From the NCBI RefSeq assembly GCF_003751265.1, contig NZ_RJKN01000004.1, positions 1-64,000 of the forward strand: DNA of 64,000 nucleotides. The letters run 5' to 3'. A program made the translations under genes and the position numbers. This document shows, piece after piece, positions 56,094 through 64,000 of the stretch (position 1 is the first letter of the stretch; every line of letters begins with the position of its first letter). The notes beneath the pieces are model-generated. The model was not told the DNA's origin, did not search any database, and was given only the letters and a program-made list of their open reading frames with translations. This DNA is from Pseudokineococcus lusitanus. Lineage in GTDB: Bacteria > Actinomycetota > Actinomycetes > Actinomycetales > Quadrisphaeraceae.

Positions 56094-57710
56094 TCAGCCC
56101 TGCCCGAGGGAGGCGCGCACCGCCGCCGCGAAGGCGTCGCCGCGGGCGCCGTAGTCGGTGAACTGGTCCATCGAGGCGGACGCCGGCGCCAGGAGCACGA
56201 CGTCGCCGGGGCGGGCGAGGCCTGCGGCGGCGGCGACCGCGCGGTCCATGACGACGCGGCCGGAGGCGCGGGGGGCGTCGTCGGCCGGGCCGCCCGGAGG
56301 CGCGGCGGAGGTCGTCGTCGGCGCAGCCACGCCCCCACTGTGCGACGGGTCCACCTCGACGACGGGGACGTCGGGCGCGTGTCGCCGGAGCGCCCCGCGC
56401 AGCGGCTCGCGGTCGAGCCCCACGAGCACCACGCCGCGCAGGCGTCCCGCGTGGCGGCGCACCAGCTCGTCGAAGGCGGCGCCCTTGGGCAGCCCGCCGG
56501 CGACCCACACGACCGGGTCGTAGGCCGCGAGCGAGGCGGCCGCCGCGTGCGGGTTGGTGGCCTTGGAGTCGTCGACCCAGCGGACGCCGTCGGCCTCCGC
56601 GACGAGGGCGATCCGGTGCGCGTCCGGCCGGTAGCCCTGGAGGGCGGCGCGGACCGCCGCCGGGGGCACGCCGTGCGAGCGGGCCAGCGCGGCGGCGGCC
56701 AGGGCGTCCTCGACGACGTGCGCGGCGGGCCCCGTGCCGCCGGAGGCGCCCACGAGGTCGGCGAGGGTGCCGAGCTCCGCCGCGGCCTCGTGCCGCTCGG
56801 TGACGAAGGCGCGGTCCGCGAGGACGTCCTCGACGACGCCGAGCATGCCGACCGAGGGGATGCCCAGCGTGACGCCGACGGCGCGGGCGCCCTCGACGAC
56901 GTCGGCCTCGCGCACGAGGGCCTCGGTGGCCGGGTCGGCGACGTTGTAGACGCAGGCGCGCTCGACGCCCTCGTAGACGCGGCCCTTCGCCGCGGCGTAG
57001 GCGTCCATGCCGCCGTGCCAGTCGAGGTGGTCCGGGGCGATGTTGAGGACGGCGGCCGACTGCGCCGCGACCGACGCCGACCAGTGCAGCTGGTAGCTGG
57101 ACAGCTCGACCGCGAGGACGTCGTAGGGCTCGGGGTCGACGACGGCGTGGAGGACGGGGACGCCGACGTTGCCGACGGCCGCGGTCCGCAGCCCCGCCGC
57201 GGACAGCATCGCCGCGAGCATGCGCGTCGTCGTCGTCTTGCCGTTGGTGCCCGTGACGGCGAGCCACGGCGCCCGGCCGCGGGCGCCGGGCGCCGGCTGC
57301 AGGCGCCACGCCAGCTCGACGTCGCCCCACACGGGCACGCCGGCGGCCGCGGCCCCGGCCAGCAGACGGGCGTCGGGGCGCCAGCCGGGCGAGGTGACGA
57401 CGAGGTCGGGCACGGCGCCGTCGACGGACGGCAGCGCGCCGCCGAGGGCGCCCGCGGCGGCGTCGCCGAGCTGTGCCCGGACGTCCATGACGTCGAGGAC
57501 GCGGGCCTTCTCGCGCTCGTCGTCGCCGTCGCGCGCGTCGACGACGAGGACGCGCGCCCCGCGCTGCGCGAGGGCGTCGGCCGCCGCGAACCCGGACGTG
57601 CCGAGCCCCGCGACGACGACCCGCAGCCCCGCCCACGCCGAGCCGGCGTCGACGAGGGCGTCCGTCCGGGGCGTCGTGGGGCCGCCGACGGTGCCGACCG
57701 GGCTGCTCAC
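56094..57710 (-). CDS. murD: UDP-N-acetylmuramoylalanine--D-glutamate ligase
   Basis: Adds D-Glu. 538 residues: [75 protein letters not shown] Ser/Thr/Pro-rich insertion of about 35 residues lies near the C-terminus ([18 protein letters not shown]). GTG overlaps the mraY stop. Confidence 0.96.
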   Translation of the reverse strand: MSSPVGTVGGPTTPRTDALVDAGSAWAGLRVVVAGLGTSGFAAADALAQRGARVLVVDARDGDDEREKARVLDVMDVRAQLGDAAAGALGGALPSVDGAVPDLVVTSPGWRPDARLLAGAAAAGVPVWGDVELAWRLQPAPGARGRAPWLAVTGTNGKTTTTRMLAAMLSAAGLRTAAVGNVGVPVLHAVVDPEPYDVLAVELSSYQLHWSASVAAQSAAVLNIAPDHLDWHGGMDAYAAAKGRVYEGVERACVYNVADPATEALVREADVVEGARAVGVTLGIPSVGMLGVVEDVLADRAFVTERHEAAAELGTLADLVGASGGTGPAAHVVEDALAAAALARSHGVPPAAVRAALQGYRPDAHRIALVAEADGVRWVDDSKATNPHAAAASLAAYDPVVWVAGGLPKGAAFDELVRRHAGRLRGVVLVGLDREPLRGALRRHAPDVPVVEVDPSHSGGVAAPTTTSAAPPGGPADDAPRASGRVVMDRAVAAAAGLARPGDVVLLAPASASMDQFTDYGARGDAFAAAVRASLGQG

Positions 57711-58798
57711 AGCCCCGTCCCGACGACCCACTCGGCGTAGAAGATGCCGAGGCCGAGCGCCGCGAAGAGCACGGCGACGATCCAGAAGCGGATGACGATG
57801 GTGACCTCCGCCCAGCCGGCGAGCTCGAAGTGGTGCTGCAGCGGCGCCATCCGGAAGACCCGTCTCCCCGTGAGCTTGTAGGAGCCGACCTGGATGACGA
57901 CCGACAGCGTGATGATGACGAAGAGGCCGCCGAGGAGGACGAGCAGCAGCTCCGTGCGCGAGAGGATCGCGAGGCCGGCGAGCGCGCCGCCGAGGGCCAG
58001 CGAGCCGGTGTCGCCCATGAAGATCTTGGCGGGCGAGGCGTTCCACCACAGGAAGCCGAAGCACGCGCCCATGAGGGCGGCCGCCACGACGGCGAGGTCG
58101 CGCGGGTCGCGGACCTCGTAGCAGTTGGGCCCGGCCGTGGCCACGGCCTGGCAGCTCTGGTTGGACTGCCACACGCCGATGAGCAGGTAGGAGCCGGCGA
58201 CGGCCGTCGTCGCCCCGGTGGCCAGCCCGTCGAGGCCGTCCGTGAGGTTCACGCCGTTGCTGGCGCCCGCGATCATGACGAGGGCCCAGAGGACGAAGAG
58301 CACCGTGCCGACGAGCGCGCCCGCGAAGGCGAGGTCGACGCCCGTGTCGCGGATGACGCTGATGCGCGTCGACGCCGGGGTGCGGAAGTTGTCGTTGGGG
58401 AACTGCAGGGCGAGGACGGCGAAGACGACGGCCACGCCCGCCTGCCCGAGGAGCTTGGGCAGGCTCCGCAGCCCGAGGCTGCGCTGCTTGGAGATCTTGA
58501 TGAAGTCGTCGAGGAAGCCGACGACGCCGAGGCCGGCCATGAGCAGCAGCACGAGCAGGCCCGAGGCCGTCGGCGCGTCGAGGGTGACGAGGTGCGCGAC
58601 GGCGTAGGCGAGCAGCGTCGACGCGACGATGACGACGCCGCCCATCGTCGGCGTCCCGCGCTTGGTCTTGTGGGTCGTGGGGCCGTCGTCGCGGATGAAC
58701 TGCCCGTAGCCGCGCCGCACGAGCCAGCGGATGAAGACGGGCGTGCCGAGCAGGGACAGGACGAGGGCGACGCCGGCGGCGACGAGGACGGTCAGCAC
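57707..58798 (-). CDS. mraY: Phospho-N-acetylmuramoyl-pentapeptide transferase
   Basis: Makes lipid I from UDP-MurNAc-pentapeptide and undecaprenyl phosphate. 363 residues, about ten helices: [42 protein letters not shown] and the [13 protein letters not shown] loop. GTG overlaps the murF stop by 7 nt. A CysX-containing loop ([14 protein letters not shown]) faces the outside. Confidence 0.97.
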   Translation of the reverse strand: MLTVLVAAGVALVLSLLGTPVFIRWLVRRGYGQFIRDDGPTTHKTKRGTPTMGGVVIVASTLLAYAVAHLVTLDAPTASGLLVLLLMAGLGVVGFLDDFIKISKQRSLGLRSLPKLLGQAGVAVVFAVLALQFPNDNFRTPASTRISVIRDTGVDLAFAGALVGTVLFVLWALVMIAGASNGVNLTDGLDGLATGATTAVAGSYLLIGVWQSNQSCQAVATAGPNCYEVRDPRDLAVVAAALMGACFGFLWWNASPAKIFMGDTGSLALGGALAGLAILSRTELLLVLLGGLFVIITLSVVIQVGSYKLTGRRVFRMAPLQHHFELAGWAEVTIVIRFWIVAVLFAALGLGIFYAEWVVGTGL

Positions 58799-60312
58799 GG
58801 CGCGTCCCCCTCGCGCGCGGCAGGGCCGGAGGGGCCGGCGGGCGGCGAGTCGGCGACGAGCGCGTCGCCGAGGTGGCGCAGGCCCGCGCCGTTCGAGGAC
58901 TTCACGAGCACGACGTCGCCCGGCCGCAGCTCCGCCCGCAGCAGCGCGAGGGCCGCGTCGGCGTCGGGCACGTGGACGGCCTCGTCGCCCCAGGACCCCT
59001 CGTGCTGGGCGCCGGAGTGCACCGCACGGGCGCCCTCCCCGACGGCGACGAGGTGGGAGACGTTGAGCCGCACCGCGAGCCGGCCGACGAGGTCGTGCTC
59101 GGCGGTCGCGCCGGCGCCGAGCTCGAGCATCTCGCCGAGCACCGCCCACGTGCGGCGCTCGCGCCCGTCGGGGCCGCGGCGCATGGCGACGAGGGCCTTG
59201 AGCGCCGCCCGGACCGACTCGGGGTTGGCGTTGTAGGCGTCGTTGACGACCGTGACGCCGTCGGCCCGCTCGGTGACCTCCATGCGGTACCGGCTCGCGG
59301 GGCCGCTCGCGGAGAGCACCTCCGCGGTCCGCTCGAGCGGCAGGCCGAGCCGGAGGGCGACGGCCGCCGCGGCGACGGCGTTGGCGACGTTGTGCTCGCC
59401 GACGAGGCGCAGCGCGACGTCCGCCGAGCGCGGCTGGGCGCCGGCGGGGATGCCGAGCCGGCTGTGCAGCCGGAAGGTCGCGCGGCCGGCGGGGTCGAGG
59501 TCGACGTCGGTGGCCCAGACGAGCGCGCCGGCGCCGGAGCCCTGCGCCCGGACGGGCAGCACCTGCGCGCTCGTCCGCGCGGCCATCCGCGCGACGCGCT
59601 CGTCGTCGACGTCGAGGACGACGGTGCCGTCCGCGCCGACCGCCTCGGGCAGCTCGCCCTTGGCGCGCTCGACGGCGTCGACGGAGCCGAACTCCCCGAC
59701 GTGCGCCTGCCCGACGTTGAGGACGACGGCGACGTCCGGCCGCGCCACGCGGCACAGGGCCGCGATGTGGCCGGCGCCACGGGCGCCCATCTCGAGCACG
59801 AGGAACCGGGTCTCCTCCGTCGCGGCGAGGACCGTCAGCGGCAGCCCCACCTCGCCGTTGTAGGACATCGGCGTGGCGGTCGTCGGGCCCAGGGCGCCGA
59901 GCAGCGCGGCGAGGAGGTCCTTCGTCGTCGTCTTGCCGGCCGACCCGGTGAGGCCGACGACGACCGCACCGTCGGCGCGCAGCCGCTCGACGGTCGCGTG
60001 CGCGAGCGCCTCGAAGGCCACCTGCACGTCGTCGACGACGACCTGCGGGCCCGCGAGCGCCCCGTCCGGGCCCGTGACGGGGCGGGCCACGAGGGCGAGG
60101 GCCGCCCCGGCGGCGAAGGCCGCCACCACGTGGTCGTGCCCGTCGGCGTGCTCGCCGCGCCGGGCGACGAAGAGGCCGCCCGGGACGACGGCGCGCGAGT
60201 CCGTCGCGGCCGGGCCCGTGAGGGCGGCCGGCTCGGCGCCGTCGGCGCCGTCGGGGCGGTGCAGCGCACCGTCGACGACGGCCGCCACCTCGGCGGGGGT
60301 CAGGGGGGTCAT
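58792..60312 (-). CDS. murF: UDP-MurNAc-tripeptide--D-alanyl-D-alanine ligase
   Basis: Adds D-Ala-D-Ala. 506 residues: [15 protein letters not shown]-loop [35 protein letters not shown] and [18 protein letters not shown] overlaps the murE stop (ATGA). Confidence 0.97.
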   Translation of the reverse strand: MTPLTPAEVAAVVDGALHRPDGADGAEPAALTGPAATDSRAVVPGGLFVARRGEHADGHDHVVAAFAAGAALALVARPVTGPDGALAGPQVVVDDVQVAFEALAHATVERLRADGAVVVGLTGSAGKTTTKDLLAALLGALGPTTATPMSYNGEVGLPLTVLAATEETRFLVLEMGARGAGHIAALCRVARPDVAVVLNVGQAHVGEFGSVDAVERAKGELPEAVGADGTVVLDVDDERVARMAARTSAQVLPVRAQGSGAGALVWATDVDLDPAGRATFRLHSRLGIPAGAQPRSADVALRLVGEHNVANAVAAAAVALRLGLPLERTAEVLSASGPASRYRMEVTERADGVTVVNDAYNANPESVRAALKALVAMRRGPDGRERRTWAVLGEMLELGAGATAEHDLVGRLAVRLNVSHLVAVGEGARAVHSGAQHEGSWGDEAVHVPDADAALALLRAELRPGDVVLVKSSNGAGLRHLGDALVADSPPAGPSGPAAREGDAPC

Positions 60313-61934
60313 GCGTCCTCGCTCTCGCTGCCGCCGGCCGCCGCGGCGGCCAGCGCCGCGCGGACCTCGTCACGGTCGTCGAAGGGGTGGACCACGCCGG
60401 CGACCTCCTGGCCGCGCTCGTGGCCCTTGCCCGCCACCAGGACGGTGCCGTCGGGGCCGGCCGCGTCGAGGGCCGCGCGCAGCGCGCGGGCCCGGTCGCC
60501 GACCTCCAGCACGGTGGCGGGGGCGGGCGGGGCCAGCGGGTCCCGCCCGCCGGGGCTCGTGGCGCCCGCGAGGACGGCGGCGCGGACGGCCGCCGGCTCC
60601 TCGGAGCGGGGGTTGTCGTCGGTGACGACGACGACGTCGGCCGCGCGTGCCGCGGCGGCGCCCATGGGGCCGCGCTTGCCGCGGTCGCGGTCGCCGCCGG
60701 CGCCGAGGACGACGACGAGGCGCCCGGCGGTGCTGGGGCGCACGGCCGCCAGGGCGGCGGCGACGGCGTCGGGCGTGTGCGCGTAGTCGACGAGGACCCG
60801 CGGGAGCGCGGCGAGCGGCGTGCCGTCGGGCGCGGCCGGCGGGGCGACGAGCTCGAGCCGGCCGGGGACGGACCCGGCCTGCGAGAGCCCGCCGACGACC
60901 TCGTCGGCCGCCAGCCCGGCCTCGAGGAGGACGACCGCCGCCAGGGCGGTGTTGGCGACGTTGAAGGCGCCCGGCAGGGGCGCGCGCAGCAGGAGGCGCG
61001 CGCCGTCCGGCCCGGCGAGCACGAAGTCCGTCCCGGTGGGGCCGACCCCGTCCGGCGCCACCTCGGCGGTCCAGTCCGCCGGCGTCCCCGCGGCGGTCGC
61101 GACCGTCGTCACGGGCACCGAGGCCTGCTGCGCGAGGCGCCGGCCCCACGCGTCGTCGACGACGACGACGCCGCGCCGCGACCGCTCCGGCGTGAAGAGG
61201 GACGCCTTCGCGGCGAAGTAGTCCTCCATGCCGTCGTGGAAGTCGAGGTGGTCCTGCGAGAGGTTGGTGAAGCCCGCGACGTCGACGACGAGCCCGTCGA
61301 CGCGGTGCAGGGAGAGCGCGTGGCTGGAGACCTCGAGCGCGGCGACGTCCACCCCGGCCCGTGCCATCCGCGCGAGGAGGGCGTGGAGGACGGGCGCCTC
61401 GGGCGTCGTCCGGGCGCTGGCCACGACCTCGCCGGCCACGCGCGTCTCGACGGTCCCGACGAGGCCCGTCGTGCGGCCGGCCGCCGCCAGCGCGCCCTCG
61501 AGCAGGTAGGCGGTGGTCGTCTTGCCGTTGGTCCCGGTGATGCCGAGCAGGAGCGGCCCGGGGCCGTCGCCCCGGTGGGTGCCGGTGCGGTGGACGCGGG
61601 CGGCGAGGTCGCCGACGACGGCGCGCGGGTCGGGCGCCACGACGACGGGCAGGTCCTGGCCCGCGGCCCGGAGGCGGCGCTCGCCCTCGGCGTCGGTGAG
61701 CACGGCCACCGCGCCGGCGGCCCGGGCGTCGTGCGCGAAGTCGGCGCCGTGGGCGCGGGCGCCCGGGAGGGCGGCGTAGAGGTCGCCGCGGGCGACGGCG
61801 CGCGAGTCCAGGGTGACGCCGGTGACGTCGGGGCCACGGCCGTCGTCGGCGCCGACGAGGCGCCCGCCGGGGACGGCGGCGGCGAGGTCGGCCAGCGGCG
61901 TCGACGGCGTCGACGCGGCGGCCCGGTCAGCCAC
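60309..61934 (-). CDS. murE: UDP-MurNAc-L-Ala-D-Glu--meso-diaminopimelate ligase
   Basis: Adds the third stem-peptide residue. 541 residues: [51 protein letters not shown]-type motif ([13 protein letters not shown]) and [17 protein letters not shown] marks meso-DAP specificity; lysine enzymes differ there. GTG has a GGGGGCG site upstream. A hairpin and TAGCCT in the gap to ftsI suggest partial independent transcription. Confidence 0.97.
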   Translation of the reverse strand: MADRAAASTPSTPLADLAAAVPGGRLVGADDGRGPDVTGVTLDSRAVARGDLYAALPGARAHGADFAHDARAAGAVAVLTDAEGERRLRAAGQDLPVVVAPDPRAVVGDLAARVHRTGTHRGDGPGPLLLGITGTNGKTTTAYLLEGALAAAGRTTGLVGTVETRVAGEVVASARTTPEAPVLHALLARMARAGVDVAALEVSSHALSLHRVDGLVVDVAGFTNLSQDHLDFHDGMEDYFAAKASLFTPERSRRGVVVVDDAWGRRLAQQASVPVTTVATAAGTPADWTAEVAPDGVGPTGTDFVLAGPDGARLLLRAPLPGAFNVANTALAAVVLLEAGLAADEVVGGLSQAGSVPGRLELVAPPAAPDGTPLAALPRVLVDYAHTPDAVAAALAAVRPSTAGRLVVVLGAGGDRDRGKRGPMGAAAARAADVVVVTDDNPRSEEPAAVRAAVLAGATSPGGRDPLAPPAPATVLEVGDRARALRAALDAAGPDGTVLVAGKGHERGQEVAGVVHPFDDRDEVRAALAAAAAGGSESEDA

Positions 61935-62002
61935 GGGGGTCGCCCCCGGCCGGTCCGGGGGACGTCGGGCGGGGCCGGCGGGGCTGGTCGAGCACGGCGG
62001 CG

Positions 62003-62008
62003 AGGCTA
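62003..62008 (-). promoter_or_regulatory. Possible murE -10 hexamer
   Basis: TAGCCT on the minus strand immediately after the ftsI terminator hairpin, about 70 nt before the murE GTG. No -35 recognised. Confidence 0.3.
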
Positions 62009-62040
62009 CCGGCGCGGCCGGGCAGGCCCCGCCGCGCCGG
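62009..62040 (-). terminator. Hairpin between ftsI and murE
   Basis: A perfect 10-bp stem (CCGGCGCGGC/GCCGCGCCGG) with a 12-nt loop lies 8 nt after the ftsI stop. The gap to murE is 114 nt, unusual inside an otherwise overlapping gene string. Confidence 0.6.
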
Positions 62041-62048
62041 GAGGGCCC

Positions 62049-63872
62049 TCACCAGGTCTGGGGGTAGAGGCGCGCGGGCTCGCCGGAGGGCACGACGCCG
62101 CGCTGGGCGAGCGCGAAGGCCATGACGTCCTGGAAGAGCGGGCCCGCGACCTGGCCGCCGTAGAAGCCGTTGGTCGGCCGCTGGACCACCACGGAGACGA
62201 CCACCTCGGGGTCGTCGGCGGGCGCGTAGCCGATGAAGGAGCTCGTGTAGCCGCTGTAGCCGCCGGTGGGCGACGGGGCCTCCGCGGTGCCCGTCTTGCC
62301 GGCGACGCGGTAGCCCGGGACCGCGGCGGCGTCGCCCGTGCCCTCGGCGACGACGCCCTCGAGCATCGTCGAGACCTGCTGCGCCGTCTCCTCGCTCACC
62401 ACGCGCGTCCCGGCGGGCCGCTGGGCCTCGTGCTCGGTGCCGTCCGCGTCCACCGTCGCCTCGACGAGGCGCGGGGGGATGCGGACGCCGCCGTTGGCGA
62501 TGGTGGCGTAGACCTCGGCGGCCTGGAGCGCGTTGACCGAGACGCCCTGGCCGAAGAGCACGGTGTACTGCTGGCGGCCGTCCCACTGGTCGGCCGGCGA
62601 CAGCAGTCCCGCGGACTCGCCCGGCAGCTCGATGCCGGTCTGCTGGCCGAAGCCGAAGCGCTGCATGTAGTCGTGGCGCTGCTCGCGGGTCAGCCGCTCG
62701 CCGACCTGGATGGTCCCCGTGTTGGACGACTCGCCGAGGATGCCGGCGAAGGTGAGCGGCTCGTCGTCGTGGTGGTGGGAGTCCCGGAAGGACTGCCCGT
62801 TCTGCGTCGTCATCCGGTACGGGACGGTGAACTGGTCCAGCGGCTCGACGACGCCCTCCTCGAGGGCGGCGGCGGCCGTGACGACCTTGCTCGTCGAGCC
62901 GGGCTCGAAGACGTCCGAGACCGAGCGGCTGCCGAGGAGCGCCGGGTCCGTGCTGCCGACCCGCTCCGGGTCCACCGACGGCGACTCCGCGAGGGCGAGC
63001 ACCTTGCCGGTGCTCACCTCGAGGGCCACGACGCTGACCCACTCGGCCTTGGCCTGCTCGCGCACCGACTCCGCGCGCTCCTGGGCCGTGAACTGCAGGT
63101 CGCGGTCGAGGGTCAGCCGGACGTCGCCGCCGCGGACCGGGTCGACGCGCTCGCTCTCGCCCATGGGGATGGCCTGCCCCATGCGCCCGCGCTCGACGCG
63201 CTGGAAGCCGTCCTCGCCGGAGAGCTCCTCGTCCATGACGGCCTCGACCCCGCCGAGGCCCGCCCCGTCGTCGCCGCCGGTGTAGCCGAGGACGCCGCCG
63301 GCGAGGGTCCCGCCGGGGTAGGAGCGCGCCCAGGTGCTCTCGGAGGTGACGCCGGGGACGCCGAGGTCGGCGACCTCGGACCACACCTCGGGGGTGATGC
63401 CCTTGGCGACGACGCTGTACCGGCCCTCGCGGGTGAGGGCGGTGCGGACGTCGTCCTCGTCGCGGCCGAGGAGGGACGAGAGGTCGCGGACGGCGTCCTC
63501 GAGGCCCTGGGCCACGACCTGCTTCTCCTCCACCCTCTTGTACTGGTCGACGATGAGCGGGTCGGCGACGACGGTGCGCCGCTCCACGCTCGTCGCGAGG
63601 ACGTTCCCGTCCGCGTCGAGGATGTCGCCGCGCTGCGCGGGCAGCGGGCGCTCGGGGCCGATCCGGTCGCGGAGCGACTGCTCGGCGACCGAGCGCGCGT
63701 CCAGCGCCTGCACCTGCACGAGCCGGCCGGCGAAGACGACGAGCACGGCGAGGGCCAGCGCCAGCAGCAGGCGGGCGCGGCGCTCGGGGCGCACGAGCGG
63801 TCGGCCGTCGCGGCCGCGGGCGGGCCTCCCCGACGGGGGGCCGGCGGGACGGGCGGCGGGGCGGCCGGGCAT
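62049..63872 (-). CDS. ftsI: Septal peptidoglycan transpeptidase FtsI (PBP3)
   Basis: Class B penicillin-binding protein, 607 residues. A basic cytoplasmic N-terminus leads to one helix (LLLALALAVLVVFAGRLV), then the pedestal (RGDILDADGNVLAT) and transpeptidase domain with Ser326 in EPGSTSK, SSN at 382-384 and KTG at 526-528. ATG overlaps the upstream stop (TGATG), with AGGAGG 9 nt before it. Partner of FtsW. Confidence 0.97.
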   Translation of the reverse strand: MPGRPAARPAGPPSGRPARGRDGRPLVRPERRARLLLALALAVLVVFAGRLVQVQALDARSVAEQSLRDRIGPERPLPAQRGDILDADGNVLATSVERRTVVADPLIVDQYKRVEEKQVVAQGLEDAVRDLSSLLGRDEDDVRTALTREGRYSVVAKGITPEVWSEVADLGVPGVTSESTWARSYPGGTLAGGVLGYTGGDDGAGLGGVEAVMDEELSGEDGFQRVERGRMGQAIPMGESERVDPVRGGDVRLTLDRDLQFTAQERAESVREQAKAEWVSVVALEVSTGKVLALAESPSVDPERVGSTDPALLGSRSVSDVFEPGSTSKVVTAAAALEEGVVEPLDQFTVPYRMTTQNGQSFRDSHHHDDEPLTFAGILGESSNTGTIQVGERLTREQRHDYMQRFGFGQQTGIELPGESAGLLSPADQWDGRQQYTVLFGQGVSVNALQAAEVYATIANGGVRIPPRLVEATVDADGTEHEAQRPAGTRVVSEETAQQVSTMLEGVVAEGTGDAAAVPGYRVAGKTGTAEAPSPTGGYSGYTSSFIGYAPADDPEVVVSVVVQRPTNGFYGGQVAGPLFQDVMAFALAQRGVVPSGEPARLYPQTW

Positions 63873-64000
63873 CAGGGGCTGTCCTCCTGCGTCGACGCGT
63901 CGGTCTGAGAGGCACTGGTCTGCGGGGTGCCGGTGTCGGCCTCGACGCCGCGCTCGGCGGCGGAGGCGGCCGCCTCGGCCGCGGCCTCGGCGGGCGCGGG
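63872..64000 (-). CDS. C-terminal fragment, probable FtsL-like protein
   Basis: The last 42 codons of a gene cut by the window edge. The tail is low-complexity (Ala/Glu-rich, then Thr/Ser/Gln/Asp-rich, ending TQEDSP) and has no domain. Overlap TGATG with ftsI and the usual order rsmH-ftsL-ftsI make FtsL likely by synteny only. Confidence 0.6.
   Translation of the reverse strand, partial: PAPAEAAAEAAASAAERGVEADTGTPQTSASQTDASTQEDSP

Noticed and set aside
60387-63908. 1173-codon plus-strand open frame across murE-ftsI
   Set aside because: Antisense shadow of two genes with full catalytic motifs; no start signal or domain.

Overview
The window is very GC-rich (well above 70 percent by eye), with GTG starts about as common as ATG and dense 4-nt stop/start overlaps. 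Gene content and order are those of an actinobacterium: a minus-strand argCJBDR-GH block, pheST next to infC-rpmI-rplT, a DUF1844 gene divergent from infC, a hisDCB-hisH-priA block, and a division/cell-wall (dcw) cluster running into sepF, yggT and a DivIVA-domain gene. MurE carries the DNPR motif of meso-diaminopimelate-adding enzymes, and a DUF222 HNH-endonuclease gene has a LexA box. This fits a Kineosporiaceae-like or other meso-DAP actinobacterium; the genus cannot be fixed from sequence alone.

Layout. Positions 1-473 hold the leader of an rRNA operon reading leftward out of the window. Positions 474-10245 (minus) carry arginine biosynthesis (argC, argJ, argB, argD, argR, argG, argH), a 3-methyladenine DNA glycosylase and tyrS. 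Positions 10317-17702 (minus) carry infC, rpmI, rplT, an rRNA methyltransferase, a PAS histidine kinase, pheS and pheT. Positions 18013-18902 (plus) hold DUF1844 and a Fur-family regulator. Positions 18922-24378 are accessory: a type III polyketide synthase with an ICMT-type methyltransferase, an S4 protein, a luciferase-like monooxygenase, an atypical SDR, an SseB-like protein and priA. Positions 24417-32897 hold the rest of the histidine genes, split by a plus-strand insertion of a UvrA-like ABC protein and an amidohydrolase. Positions 33191-36165 (plus) hold the LexA-controlled HNH gene and a LON-domain protein. Positions 36218-44030 (minus) hold a collagen-like membrane protein, dnaE, a secreted PQQ-type sugar dehydrogenase with a PKD domain, and a Tat-exported sugar isomerase-like protein. 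Positions 44354-64000 (minus) hold rluD-type synthase, lspA, divIVA-type gene, yggT, sepF, yggS, pgeF, ftsZ, ftsQ, murC, murG, ftsW, murD, mraY, murF, murE, ftsI and the tail of a probable ftsL.

Functionally, the right third makes lipid II (MurE, MurF, MraY, MurD, MurG, MurC), builds the septum (FtsQ, FtsW, FtsI, FtsZ, SepF) and organises polar growth (DivIVA). The left third makes arginine under ArgR and supplies the translation machinery.

The most notable signals are regulatory or translational. Four genes have no ATG or GTG before their conserved domain, yet each has a CTG overlapping the upstream stop as CTGA. infC appears to start with ATC. Several biosynthetic genes look leaderless, with a TANNNT hexamer 6-8 nt before the start codon. 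argC is leaderless with an ArgR-type inverted repeat over the promoter. A perfect 16-bp LexA palindrome overlaps the HNH promoter. One membrane protein begins with about 24 collagen-like Gly-X-Y triplets. No tRNA, CRISPR array, insertion sequence or phage gene was recognised.
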